From Sphaerisporangium melleum (GTDB lineage Bacteria; Actinomycetota; Actinomycetes; Streptosporangiales; Streptosporangiaceae), in NCBI RefSeq assembly GCF_014646695.1, contig NZ_BMNT01000004.1, forward strand, positions 197,127 to 261,126: DNA of 64,000 bases, read 5' to 3'. The stretch's first letter is position 1. Every line of letters starts with the position of its first letter. Made by a program: the position numbers and the translations under genes. Shown one piece after another: positions 1 through 10,418 of this stretch. Below the pieces are notes generated by a model. The model had not been told where the DNA came from, did not search any database, and worked only from the letters and a program-made list of their open reading frames with translations.

Positions 1-2494
<2,494 letters not shown>

Positions 2495-2847
2495 CAGCAA
2501 TGCCCCCACATGGTCATCCCCGCCTTCTCCCGCGCCCCCGGGACGGCCTGGTCGGCTGTAGGAGTCCCCGCGGGCGCGCCGCGCAGCGCGTACCGGGCCG
2601 CACAGTCATATGGTCATATATGACGAAATGTCGGCGCACCGGGAGCTGGGTCGTCCGCGGCGGCACGCGCGACCCCGGCTCGTCGGAGTCGGGGTCATCC
2701 CAAGGCTACTTCCCCCTCGGCTCCTCCACGCCGGGAACCGTCCCTCCATCCGATGCGCCCCCTCCGCGGCTCCCCGCAGAGGACCGGCCGCGGCCTTCGT
2801 GAGACGAATCCCATACAGACAGGGCGCGTGTGGCTACTCTGAGTCAC
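2495..2847. other. intergenic region between mfd and a divergent methyltransferase gene
   Basis: No coding sequence is convincing here; the open frames running through it lack recognisable domains. The stretch must hold the mfd promoter (minus strand) and the promoter of the plus-strand methyltransferase/APS-kinase pair. Its only notable element is the repeat cluster at 2605-2624. Confidence 0.5.
2605..2624. promoter_or_regulatory. inverted/direct repeat, candidate operator
   Basis: GTCATAT (2605-2611) is repeated directly at 2613-2619 and inverted as ATATGAC at 2618-2624. This AT-rich palindromic cluster stands out in very GC-rich DNA. It sits about 110 bases upstream of the mfd start, on the side shared with the divergent gene. 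It is a plausible regulator-binding site, but the regulator is unknown. Confidence 0.35.
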
Positions 2848-3579
2848 ATGTCAGAGGTTCGATGGTGGCCGGAGACCCAGGGCGACGTGTTCGGGCACCG
2901 CATCCGCGAGCTGTGGACCGAGCAGCTCGGCCGGCGGCTCGACATCCTCATCGCCGGCTGCGGGAGCGGTGAGCCGTTCGGCGTCGGGCGCGTCGACAGC
3001 AGAGTGACCGGCGTCGATGAGGACATCCCGGTGCTGCGCGCCTCGATCGAAGGCCGCACCGACCTCGACGCGCGCTTCCTCGGCGACCTGCGCGACGCGC
3101 CCCTGCTGCCGCGCACCTTCGACGTCGTCCACGCCGCCTTCCTGCTCGAACGCCTGCGCAACGCCGAGCTCGTGCTCGACCGCATGGTCAACGCCCTGCG
3201 GCCCGGCGGGCTGCTGCTGGTCCGCATGCGCGACCGCGCGACCGCGTACGGCTTCTGCGACCGGGTGACGCCGTGGTGGTTGCGCCGCCTGCTGTGGTCG
3301 CGCCTGGCCCCGCCGGACGCGGTCGGGCCGCTGCCGGCGGTGTACGAGCAGGTGGCCTCGCGCGAGGGCATCCACTCGTACTGCCTGCTGCGCGGCCTGA
3401 TGATCGCCGAGGACTACTCCGGCCGCTCCGGCCCGGCGCTGCGCGGCCGGCATCCCAAACTCGTCGGCGCGGCGCTCCGGGCGGTGGAGAAGCTCTCCGG
3501 CGAGCGCCTGCCCACCGCACGCGACGAGATCATCCTGGTCATCCGCAAGCCGCAGAACCACTTCGCCCGCCTGATCTGA
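2848..3579 (+). CDS. class I SAM-dependent methyltransferase, polysaccharide locus
   Basis: This 243-residue protein has a class I methyltransferase fold. The SAM-binding motif I is ILIAGCGSGEPFGV near residues 31-44, and motif II ends in an acidic loop (TGVDED). A post-motif LRPGGLLLVRMRD strand lies near residue 115. ATG 2848 was preferred to the in-frame GTG at 2830, because MSEVRWWPETQGD starts next to the conserved fold. The stop is 32 bases before the APS kinase gene on the same strand, so the two are probably co-transcribed. Known relatives methylate small molecules or sugars. By context I infer a role in modifying the polysaccharide, but the substrate cannot be read from the sequence. 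Confidence 0.75.
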   Translation: MSEVRWWPETQGDVFGHRIRELWTEQLGRRLDILIAGCGSGEPFGVGRVDSRVTGVDEDIPVLRASIEGRTDLDARFLGDLRDAPLLPRTFDVVHAAFLLERLRNAELVLDRMVNALRPGGLLLVRMRDRATAYGFCDRVTPWWLRRLLWSRLAPPDAVGPLPAVYEQVASREGIHSYCLLRGLMIAEDYSGRSGPALRGRHPKLVGAALRAVEKLSGERLPTARDEIILVIRKPQNHFARLI

Positions 3580-3611
3580 CCCATACCGCCGGGGACGAAT
3601 ATCCTTTGCCG

Positions 3612-4871
3612 GTGGGAAACGTGGAGCAGAACACGGCGCACCCTGACCCGACACCCGAATGGGTGCCCGACGCGCGTGAGCTGGCCGACCTGGAACTCCT
3701 GCTCTCGGGGGCCTTCACCCCGCTGACGGGGTTCCTCGGCTCGGCCGACGTCGCCTCGGTCATCGAGAACGGCCGCCTGCACGACGGCACGCCCTGGCCC
3801 GACCCGGTCACCCTGACGCTGCCGCACGACCACCCCGTCTCCGCGGGGCAGGAGCTCACCCTCCGCGACCCGGAGGGCGCCGCGGTCGCGGTCATGAGCG
3901 TCACCGAGCGCACCGCCGACGGCCTGGTGGCCGGTCCGGTGAAGTCCCTGGGCGCCCCCGAGCACGGCCCGTTCGCCCGGCTGCGGCTCTCCCCCACGCA
4001 GGTGCGGGCAGAGCTTCGCGAACGTCCCGTGCTCGCCGTGACCATGCGCGGGCCGCTGGACGACCTGGACGAGATCACCGCCACCGCGCGCGAGCTGGAC
4101 GCGGCGATCCTGCTGCTCCCGCTCGCCTTCGGCGAGGGCGGCCCCGCCGTCGTCCGCGCGGCGCTGAAGGCCCGCGAGAGCCTGCCGTCCGGCACCACCG
4201 TCGCGGTGGTCCCGCTGGCCCCGCGCGAGCCCGAGATCGACCTGGAGCTGCGCGAGCACGTCGCCGCCGCGTACGGCGCCACCGAGCACCTGGCCGGGCC
4301 GGAGCCGGTCACGCTGCCCGGGCCGCCGCACCGGCGCGGCCTGGTGGTGTTCTTCACCGGTCTGTCCGGGTCGGGCAAGTCCACCATCGCGCGCGGCCTG
4401 CACGACGCGCTCCTCGAACGCGGCACCCGCACCGTGACCTACCTGGACGGCGACGTCGTACGCCGGCTGCTCTCGGCGGGCCTCACCTTCTCCCGGGAGG
4501 ACCGCGACCTGAACATCCGCCGCATCGGCTACGTCGCCTCCGAGGTCGCCCGGCACGGGGGCCTGGCCATCTGCGCGCCCATCGCCCCGTTCGCGGCCAC
4601 CCGCGACGAGGTGCGCCACATGGTGGAGGCCGTGGGGGCCGACTTCCTGCTGGTCCACGTGGCCACGCCGCTCGCCGAGTGCGAACGCCGCGACCGCAAG
4701 GGCCTGTACGCCAAGGCGCGGGCCGGGCTCATCCCCGACTTCACCGGCATCTCCTCGCCCTACGAGGAGCCGGACGACGCCGACCTGACCCTGGACACCA
4801 CCGGCATCTCGGTGGAGCGCGGGGTCGAGCGCGTGCTCGACCTGCTCATCTCGGGCGGCCGGCTCCGCTGA
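3612..4871 (+). CDS. cysC: adenylyl-sulfate (APS) kinase with a reduced ATP-sulfurylase-like N-terminal domain
   Basis: APS kinase phosphorylates adenosine 5'-phosphosulfate to PAPS, the sulfate donor for sulfotransferases. The complete kinase domain is at about residues 240-410. It has Walker A GLSGSGKST, the APS-contact motif DGDVVRRLL, RDLNIRRIGYVA and KGLYAKAR. The first 230 residues begin like ATP sulfurylase (LLLSGAFTPLTGFL near residue 28) but then diverge. I cannot find the QxRNP or second catalytic histidine motifs, and the protein is 419 residues against about 570 for active bifunctional enzymes. The N-domain is therefore probably non-catalytic, with CysDN (38409-40698) supplying APS. 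The start is uncertain: GTG 3612 is chosen, with GTG 3621 also in frame. Confidence 0.9.
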   Translation: MGNVEQNTAHPDPTPEWVPDARELADLELLLSGAFTPLTGFLGSADVASVIENGRLHDGTPWPDPVTLTLPHDHPVSAGQELTLRDPEGAAVAVMSVTERTADGLVAGPVKSLGAPEHGPFARLRLSPTQVRAELRERPVLAVTMRGPLDDLDEITATARELDAAILLLPLAFGEGGPAVVRAALKARESLPSGTTVAVVPLAPREPEIDLELREHVAAAYGATEHLAGPEPVTLPGPPHRRGLVVFFTGLSGSGKSTIARGLHDALLERGTRTVTYLDGDVVRRLLSAGLTFSREDRDLNIRRIGYVASEVARHGGLAICAPIAPFAATRDEVRHMVEAVGADFLLVHVATPLAECERRDRKGLYAKARAGLIPDFTGISSPYEEPDDADLTLDTTGISVERGVERVLDLLISGGRLR

Positions 4872-4877
4872 CCTCCG

Positions 4878-4890
4878 CCGCCCGAGGCGG
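4878..4890. terminator. small hairpin between convergent genes
   Basis: CCGCC-CGA-GGCGG lies just after the APS kinase stop and just before the stop of the minus-strand hydrolase. The stem is only 5 bp and there is no U-tract, so it is a weak candidate for a bidirectional terminator. Confidence 0.3.
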
Positions 4891-5979
4891 TCAGTGGTCG
4901 GGGACGGGGGTGGAGCTGAAGTAGGGCGCCCGGGCCAGTTCGGTGAACGCGCGCCCGGCCGCCACCGTCGAGTCGAACCGGGTGTCGCCGCGCGGCGCGC
5001 GCGGCGAGTCGAAGTACACAAGTGCCTTGATCTGGGGATATCCCTTGATCTGCCGGCGTACCGAGTTGAAGAACAACACCTTGAACGATGGCTCGTCGTG
5101 CCGTTCGAAGGCCCCCCACTCGGCCATCATGATCGGCTTTCCCGGGAAGCGCGTCTGGGTCCAGCGGTAGAAGCCCGGCCACCGGGCGTGGTCGGCGCGG
5201 GTCTTGTCCACCAGCCCGGCGAAGTCGCTGACCCTGCGGTCGGCGTAGGGGTCCAGGCCGATCCAGTCGACCACGTCGTCACCGGGGTAGAGGCGTTCGA
5301 ACCACGGCTTGGCGGCCCAGTTCGGCGCGCCCATGTAGGTCATCACCGTGACGGCGTTCCTGACCCCGTGATCGCGCAGGCGCAGCACGACGTGGCGGTA
5401 CATGGCGGCGTAGTCGTCGGCGGTCATGCCCGAGCCCGGGTGCGCGCGCACGTCGTTCTCGGGCTCGTGGTGGACGGTGAGGAAGAAGCGCTCCGGCAGA
5501 GTGCGCCTGATCCTCGCGGCCAGGCGGTCGATGCGGTCGTCGATGGCGCCGTCGGCGATCTCGGCCCAGGTGTGGCGCAGCGACGGCTTCCAGTTGATCA
5601 GCAGGATGCGCTTCCTGGCCAGCCGCCGTTCTTCCTGCGTGGGGAACGGCTCGGCGCCCCGGTGGTAGACGTGCAGGATGTCCGCCTTGCGGCCCATGCG
5701 CTCCTCGGCGGCGGCGACGGCCTGCGCGGGCGGCCGGCCGCCGAAGACGTCCGGGGCGACCCCCCACCAGGCGCCGCAGCTCGGGATGAGCTTGGCGGTG
5801 GCGGCGCAGCCGGGGGCGTCATCGGTGGCCGTCACCACGGCGCCGGGGGTGCGGTCCTGCGCCACGGACCGCTGACGAGGCTTCGGCGCCGAGGTCGCGG
5901 CGTAGATCAGCAGAGCGCCGGCGACGGCGAGCCCGGTGCCAAAAAACCATATTACCGTCACTCTTCGCAAGGCACTCAA
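4891..5979 (-). CDS. membrane-anchored glycoside hydrolase, GH26-like
   Basis: The protein has 362 residues with one N-terminal membrane segment (about residues 8-28, IWFFGTGLAVAGALLIYAAT), so the enzyme domain should lie outside the cell. The domain looks like a TIM-barrel hydrolase of the GH26 type. HHEPEND offers a candidate acid/base glutamate near residue 170, and MMAEWGAFE offers a candidate nucleophile near residue 293, with WIGLDPYAD between them. The start is TTG 5979, chosen because AGAAGGGGG sits directly upstream. It is divergent from the Wzz operon and convergent with the APS kinase. I infer trimming or release of the polysaccharide made by this locus. The family assignment rests on motif reading only. 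Confidence 0.7.
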   Translation of the reverse strand: MSALRRVTVIWFFGTGLAVAGALLIYAATSAPKPRQRSVAQDRTPGAVVTATDDAPGCAATAKLIPSCGAWWGVAPDVFGGRPPAQAVAAAEERMGRKADILHVYHRGAEPFPTQEERRLARKRILLINWKPSLRHTWAEIADGAIDDRIDRLAARIRRTLPERFFLTVHHEPENDVRAHPGSGMTADDYAAMYRHVVLRLRDHGVRNAVTVMTYMGAPNWAAKPWFERLYPGDDVVDWIGLDPYADRRVSDFAGLVDKTRADHARWPGFYRWTQTRFPGKPIMMAEWGAFERHDEPSFKVLFFNSVRRQIKGYPQIKALVYFDSPRAPRGDTRFDSTVAAGRAFTELARAPYFSSTPVPDH

Positions 5980-6154
5980 ACCCCCTTCTGACCATTTTCT
6001 CCAGCATGCTGCTCTTCACCTTCCCACTAATCGGCGGCGAGTCGCCGGTAAGTCGGCACCCTCCTGTGGACACCTCCGACCCACAATTGCGGAAATAGTG
6101 CGCTATAGCGGTGAGCTGGGGGAATCCTTCATCCACAGAAAATCCGTGTATGCG

Positions 6155-6183
6155 ATCGCGCCGTGCCGCGATGTGCCTATAGT
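6155..6183 (+). promoter_or_regulatory. candidate promoter of the wzz-wzy operon with overlapping operator
   Basis: ATCGCG-N6-CGCGAT (6155-6172) is an inverted repeat covering the expected -35 region. It is followed by TATAGT at 6178-6183, a good -10 match. Transcription would begin near 6190, at the first base of the leader hairpin. No good -35 hexamer is visible, which fits a promoter that depends on an activator. Confidence 0.45.
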
Positions 6184-6190
6184 TTTCTGG

Positions 6191-6253
6191 ATCTGCCCCT
6201 TGGGAGTCGTTCCACGGAACGGCCGCCGGCTCGCCACCGCGAAAGGGGCAGAT
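6191..6253 (+). promoter_or_regulatory. 5' leader stem-loop upstream of the Wzz gene
   Basis: ATCTGCCCCTT (6191-6201) pairs perfectly over 11 bp with AAGGGGCAGAT (6243-6253). Inside the 41-base loop lies a second palindrome, CGTTCCACGGAACG (6208-6221), able to form a 5-bp hairpin. The predicted transcript would start at or next to the stem, and the stem ends 38 bases before the ATG. It may be a transcript-stabilising hairpin, a protein-binding leader or a riboregulator. It does not match a riboswitch class I know. Confidence 0.45.
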
Positions 6254-6291
6254 ACGCATCAAAACTCCGCATCGAGAGGCCTGGCGTTTCC

Positions 6292-7554
6292 ATGAGCCAC
6301 CCGGCGTCCTCAGTTTCCGGCCCGGCCACCGGGCGCGAGCTCGCCGACTTCGGCTCGATGCTGGTGCGGCGGCGTGTCGCGCTGGCCGTGTTCCTGCTCG
6401 CCGGCGCGTGCGGCGGCGGAGTCGTTCTCGCGACCACTCCGCCGTCCTACACCGCGACCGCCGAGGTGCTCGTGACGGCCACCGGGGTGCAGGAGCAGAC
6501 CAACCAGACCACGCCTCGGCAGCGCGAGCCGCTCAACCTCGACACCGAGGCCCAGGTCGCCCGCTCCGCCGTGGTCGCCTCCCGCGCCGCCCGCACGCTC
6601 AGGGCGCGCGATCCCGACCCGCTCAGGGAGCGGGTGCGGGTGGCCGTCCCGCCCAACTCCGCCGTGCTCGCCATCTCCTACACCGGCGGCGACCCCATCA
6701 GCGCCGCCGCGGGCGCCCAGGCCTTCGCCCGTGCCTACCTCGCCAACCGTGAGGCGACGGCCACCCGCGCCCTGGACGCCCAGCTCAAGGTCCTCTCCGG
6801 CAAACTGCGCGAGGTCGAGTCGCAGCTCACGGCCACCGTCGCCGGTCTCCCGCGCGCCGCGCCCGGCTCCGCGGCGCGGGTCATCGCCGGCCAGCGGCAG
6901 AACATCCTGAGCAGGCAGATCTCCGCGCTCACCATGAAGTACGACACGCTCAAGACCATCGCCGTCACCCCCGGCTCCGTCATCAGCGACGCCCGTCCGC
7001 CGGCGTCGCCGTCCCAGCCGAGCCCCCCGCTGTACCTCGGCAGCGGGCTGTTCCTCGGCCTGCTCGCCGGAGTGGGCGCGGCCATGGTCCGCGACCGCTT
7101 CGACACCCGGCTCAGGACGGCCGCCGACGTCGAGCGGCTGACCGGGCTACCCGTCCTGTGCGAGGGCGAGAACGCCCGGGAGCTGCGCGAGCTCGCCATG
7201 GCCGTGGCACGCCACCTGCGGGACGGCGGCGAGTTACTCGTCCGCGGCATCTCACCCGACACCGACCCCGAGCCCATCGCCGACGACCTGCGCGTGGCGC
7301 TCACCGGCCTCGCCCCGATCTGGGTGCGCACCGACCAGGCGGCCCGCGCCGACGCCGCGCTGCTGGTCGTCGAGCGCCGCGCGGCCCGCAGCAAGCAGCT
7401 CGCCCAGGCCGTCCGCCAGCTCAGGCGCACCGACACCGCCCCGCTCGGCGTGGTCCTGCTGCCCTCCTCGCACACGGCGCTCCCCCGCGGCCAGTCGTCC
7501 CTGCCGCGCGGCCACCATCGCCACCCCTCCGACCCCACCCCCCACCCCTCATGA
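6292..7554 (+). CDS. Wzz/CapA-type polysaccharide co-polymerase (chain-length regulator), no kinase domain
   Basis: Wzz-type proteins set the chain length of Wzy-polymerised polysaccharides at the membrane. This 420-residue protein has two membrane segments (about residues 29-48 and 245-265) around an extracytoplasmic region of about 195 residues. That region contains the usual YTATAEVLV strand and helical stretches. After the second segment, RDRFDTRLRTAADVERLTGLPVL resembles the linker that leads into a bacterial tyrosine kinase. No Walker A motif follows, so a kinase is absent or decayed. ATG 6292 has GAGAGG 12 bases upstream. It is the first gene of a plus-strand operon, and its stop overlaps the Wzy start (ATGA). 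Confidence 0.85.
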   Translation: MSHPASSVSGPATGRELADFGSMLVRRRVALAVFLLAGACGGGVVLATTPPSYTATAEVLVTATGVQEQTNQTTPRQREPLNLDTEAQVARSAVVASRAARTLRARDPDPLRERVRVAVPPNSAVLAISYTGGDPISAAAGAQAFARAYLANREATATRALDAQLKVLSGKLREVESQLTATVAGLPRAAPGSAARVIAGQRQNILSRQISALTMKYDTLKTIAVTPGSVISDARPPASPSQPSPPLYLGSGLFLGLLAGVGAAMVRDRFDTRLRTAADVERLTGLPVLCEGENARELRELAMAVARHLRDGGELLVRGISPDTDPEPIADDLRVALTGLAPIWVRTDQAARADAALLVVERRAARSKQLAQAVRQLRRTDTAPLGVVLLPSSHTALPRGQSSLPRGHHRHPSDPTPHPS

Positions 7555-9089
7555 CCTCGCGCCCGGCGCCGGCGGCCCTGCCGATCGCGGCGCTGCTCGT
7601 CGGATATCCCGTGTGGTGGGCGCTCGGCTTCGGCGGCCTCGCCCTCGTCGTCCTGGCCGGCCCGATGGCGGTCGTGCTCTGGCGCCGCCGGCCGATCGCC
7701 GTGCCCAAGGGCATGGGCCTGTGGGCGCTGCTCATCGCCGGCTACCTGGCCAGTGGGCTCATGCTCGGCGAGACGCCCCCCGGCACGTACGGCGAGATGG
7801 GCGCGGGCCGCCTCGCCGGCTACGCCATGCGGCTCGCGGTCTACGTCTCGCTGGTGATCATGGTGCTCTACCTGGGCAACCTCACGCGGCAGGAGCTGTC
7901 GCAGCGCGCCCTGGTGCGCATGCTCGGCGTGCTGTGCCTGGTCACCGTGGCCGGCGGGCTGCTCGGAGTGCTGGCGCCGGGCCTGCAGTTCACCTCGCCG
8001 CTGGAGATGGTGCTGCCCGAGTGGATCAGCGGCAACTCCTACGTCCGCAACCTGATCCACCCGACGGCCGCCCAGGTGCAGCACGTGCTCGGGCACGCCG
8101 CACCGCGCCCGGAGGCGCCGTTCGAGTGGGCCAACGCCTGGGGCGGCAACCTCTCGGTGCTGCTGATCTGGTTCGTGGTCGGCTGGTGGACCTACGGCGG
8201 CCCGGCGCGCCGCGTGATCTGTGTGATCGTCCTGGGCCTGGCCGCCGTCCCGATCGTCTACTCGCTCAACCGCGGCCTGTGGATCGGCCTCGCCGTCTCC
8301 GTCGCCTATGTCCTGGTGCGCGTCCGCACGCGCACGGCCCTCGCGATCGGCGCGGCCCTCACGGCGGCGGTGCTCGCGTTCTGCGCCGGGCCGCTCGGCG
8401 CCATGGTCGCCCAGCGGCTCGACAGCCCGCACAGCAACCGCATCAGGGCGTTCACCGTCGAGAGCACCATCGAGGCGGCCGTCCACTCGCCGTTCATCGG
8501 CTACGGCAACACCCGCAACGCCTCGGGCAACTACCGGACGATCACCACCGGCAAGACCGGCTGGTGCGCCGACTGCGGGCACCCGCCGCTCGGCAGCGAC
8601 GGCCAACTCTGGCTGTTGCTGATCACCCAGGGCTTCACCGGCGCGGCGCTGTACGTCGCGTTCTTCGCCGGGGCGATCCGCCGCTTCTGGCGCGACCGCA
8701 CGCCGATCGGGCAGGCGGGGACGCTCGTCATGATCCTCGTGCTGCTCTACATGTTCGTGTACGACGGGCTGGTCACCGCGCTGATCATGTACCTGGTGTC
8801 CTTCGCCCTCCTCTGGCGCAACGGCCACGCCTCCCTGCCCCCTTCGACCGCCGCCCCCTCCACCGCCACGGCCCATCGCGGGAGGCCGCCCGCCGACGGA
8901 AGGCACCGCCTCGACGTCCCGGCTCCCGAGCACCCTTGCGATGGACGGGGCGATCACCGCGACATCGATCCGATGTGGCCCACCGCCGGGGTGAACCACG
9001 ACCGGTCGAGGGCAGTCGTCCCCGAGGCCGGCCGTCCGATCCGGACCTCCGGCACGATGACCCCCGCACCGATGGAGGCGTTCCGGTGA
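7551..9089 (+). CDS. O-antigen ligase/polymerase family membrane protein (Wzy-like)
   Basis: The 512-residue protein is almost entirely membrane-spanning, with about ten to eleven hydrophobic segments. The larger loop between residues about 280 and 360 carries the conserved-type sequence HSPFIGYGNTRNASGNYR, ending in GHPPLGSDGQLWLLL. This is the usual pattern for the Wzy_C/O-antigen ligase family, which joins lipid-linked repeat units outside the membrane. A polar tail of about 85 residues is unlike the rest. ATG 7551 overlaps the Wzz stop and the stop overlaps the next start (GTGA), so the three genes are translationally coupled. Whether it acts as polymerase or ligase cannot be told from sequence; the Wzx/Wzz context favours polymerase. 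Confidence 0.85.
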   Translation: MTSRPAPAALPIAALLVGYPVWWALGFGGLALVVLAGPMAVVLWRRRPIAVPKGMGLWALLIAGYLASGLMLGETPPGTYGEMGAGRLAGYAMRLAVYVSLVIMVLYLGNLTRQELSQRALVRMLGVLCLVTVAGGLLGVLAPGLQFTSPLEMVLPEWISGNSYVRNLIHPTAAQVQHVLGHAAPRPEAPFEWANAWGGNLSVLLIWFVVGWWTYGGPARRVICVIVLGLAAVPIVYSLNRGLWIGLAVSVAYVLVRVRTRTALAIGAALTAAVLAFCAGPLGAMVAQRLDSPHSNRIRAFTVESTIEAAVHSPFIGYGNTRNASGNYRTITTGKTGWCADCGHPPLGSDGQLWLLLITQGFTGAALYVAFFAGAIRRFWRDRTPIGQAGTLVMILVLLYMFVYDGLVTALIMYLVSFALLWRNGHASLPPSTAAPSTATAHRGRPPADGRHRLDVPAPEHPCDGRGDHRDIDPMWPTAGVNHDRSRAVVPEAGRPIRTSGTMTPAPMEAFR

Positions 9090-10378
9090 GAGACCATCGC
9101 GCCCGGCTGGGCTACCTCGACCAGGTGACCGCACTGCTGTACGCCACGGGCGCACCCGAGGCCGGCGGGACTTCCACCGTCGTGGACGCAACGCCCGCCA
9201 CGAGCGCATCCGACGCGCGTCGGGCGCGAGCCGTCCCGGCGGACCTGCCACCAGCGGCCGCCGACCGGTCCCCGGCCGCCCCCTCTGAGGTGCGGGGTTC
9301 CGCCACGGCCGTCTATGCCCTGGTCCCGAGCAGATACCTGCCGCGGCGGCTCGTCCCGCGCTCGCGCCGGCTCCCCTGGCGGCGGCTGCTCCCCCAGGGG
9401 CCCGGCACGATCGAGTCCTACCTGAGCGAGGTGTTCGGGCGGCACGTCCGGGCCACCGTCCACGTACGGCCCGCCCGGCGGGCGAACCGCAAGCCCGTTC
9501 TGGAGATCCGCGACGGCTCCGGCACGCTGCTCGCGTTCGTCAAGGTCGGTGACACCGACCGCACGCGCGCGCTGGTCCAGCACGAGAGCGCCACGCTCGC
9601 GCTGCTCGCCGACCTGCCGATGACCGTCGTGGCGGCCCCCCGCGTCCTGCACCACGGCGCCTGGAACGGCCTGGACGTGCTGGCCCTCTCGCCCCTGACC
9701 ACCCGCCGCGGGCGTGTCTCCCCGGCCCTCCTCGAACGGGCGGTCCACGAGATCGCCACCATTCCCCGGCACCAGGAGCCGGCGCAGGCGCGGCCGGACA
9801 CACCAGCGGCAACGCGGCCGGACACACCAGCGGCAACGCGGCCGGACGCCTCGGCAGGTACCCGGCCGGACACACCAGCGGATCCGCGGGCGGACACCTC
9901 AGCGGGGTGGCGGGCCGACACCTCGACGGCTTCATGGGTGGATACCTCAGCGGATTCGCGGGGGGACACTCCGGCGGGCCGGCGGTCGGATGTTCAGGGG
10001 GGCGACCTGGGCGGTCACGCCTATGCCTGGCATGGCGACTTCTCGCCGTGGAACATCGCGCTCGCTCCCGGCGGCCGGCTCGCGGTGTGGGACTGGGAGC
10101 GCTTCGCCACCGGCGTTCCCCTGGGGCTCGACACGCTCCACCACTTCTTCCAGCGCGCGGTACGCCGGATGCCTCCGGCGCGGGCAGCCGAAGCCTGCCT
10201 GGCGAGCTCTCCCCGCTTGCTCGCCCCCTTCGGCCCGTCAGCGGACGAGGCGCGGCACACCGCCGCCGAATACCTGATCAGCCTGGCCGACCGGTACGAA
10301 CGGGACGGCCACCAGCCACTCGGCCCGCCCGCCGGATGGCTCAACCCTGTCCTCGACCACCTGGAGGTCCTGAGGTGA
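9086..10378 (+). CDS. phosphotransferase/kinase-fold protein (APH-like) with an internal 8-residue repeat
   Basis: The 430-residue protein has an aminoglycoside-phosphotransferase/choline-kinase-like fold. The catalytic loop is WHGDFSPWNIAL near residue 314 and the metal-binding motif is VWDWERF near 334. An N-lobe strand LLAFVKVGDTD near residue 150 supplies a lysine. Between the lobes, residues about 236-305 are a degenerate repeat with unit RPDTPAAT, encoded by an exact 24-bp period. The first 90 residues are also low-complexity. Position between Wzy and a sulfotransferase suggests a role in polysaccharide assembly, perhaps phosphorylating a sugar or lipid intermediate, but nothing in the sequence names the substrate. 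GTG 9086 overlaps the preceding stop. Confidence 0.75.
   Translation: MRDHRARLGYLDQVTALLYATGAPEAGGTSTVVDATPATSASDARRARAVPADLPPAAADRSPAAPSEVRGSATAVYALVPSRYLPRRLVPRSRRLPWRRLLPQGPGTIESYLSEVFGRHVRATVHVRPARRANRKPVLEIRDGSGTLLAFVKVGDTDRTRALVQHESATLALLADLPMTVVAAPRVLHHGAWNGLDVLALSPLTTRRGRVSPALLERAVHEIATIPRHQEPAQARPDTPAATRPDTPAATRPDASAGTRPDTPADPRADTSAGWRADTSTASWVDTSADSRGDTPAGRRSDVQGGDLGGHAYAWHGDFSPWNIALAPGGRLAVWDWERFATGVPLGLDTLHHFFQRAVRRMPPARAAEACLASSPRLLAPFGPSADEARHTAAEYLISLADRYERDGHQPLGPPAGWLNPVLDHLEVLR
9791..10006 (+). repeat. 24-bp tandem repeat inside the kinase-fold gene (nine units)
   Basis: Units begin at 9791, 9815, 9839, 9863, 9887, 9911, 9935, 9959 and 9983, exactly 24 bp apart. The first two units are identical over CGGCCGGACACACCAGCGGC and the rest drift. 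The frame is kept, giving eight-residue units of the form RPDTPAAT, RADTSAGW and RGDTPAGR. It looks like a minisatellite expansion that selection has kept in frame. Confidence 0.9.
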
Positions 10379-10418
10379 AGCACATGGTGAAGCGAGCCGA
10401 CCCGCCGCGGGTTCCGAG

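Larger units (their letters stand above)
5980..6291. promoter_or_regulatory. divergent promoter region of the polysaccharide operon
   Basis: This 312-base gap separates the hydrolase gene from the Wzz gene. It contains a perfect palindrome CGCTATAGCG at 6101-6110, an inverted repeat at 6155-6172, a -10-like TATAGT at 6178-6183 and a strong leader hairpin at 6191-6253. It is the densest cluster of regulatory-looking sequence in the left half of the window. Confidence 0.55.

Noticed and set aside
6191-6253. A known riboswitch (c-di-GMP, c-di-AMP, SAM or TPP class)
   Set aside because: The conserved sequence cores of these classes are not present. Only the stem geometry is striking.
6735-9251. 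An 838-codon minus-strand frame opposite wzz and wzy
   Set aside because: Composition is that of an antisense shadow, while the plus-strand frames give clear Wzz and Wzy proteins with overlapping starts.
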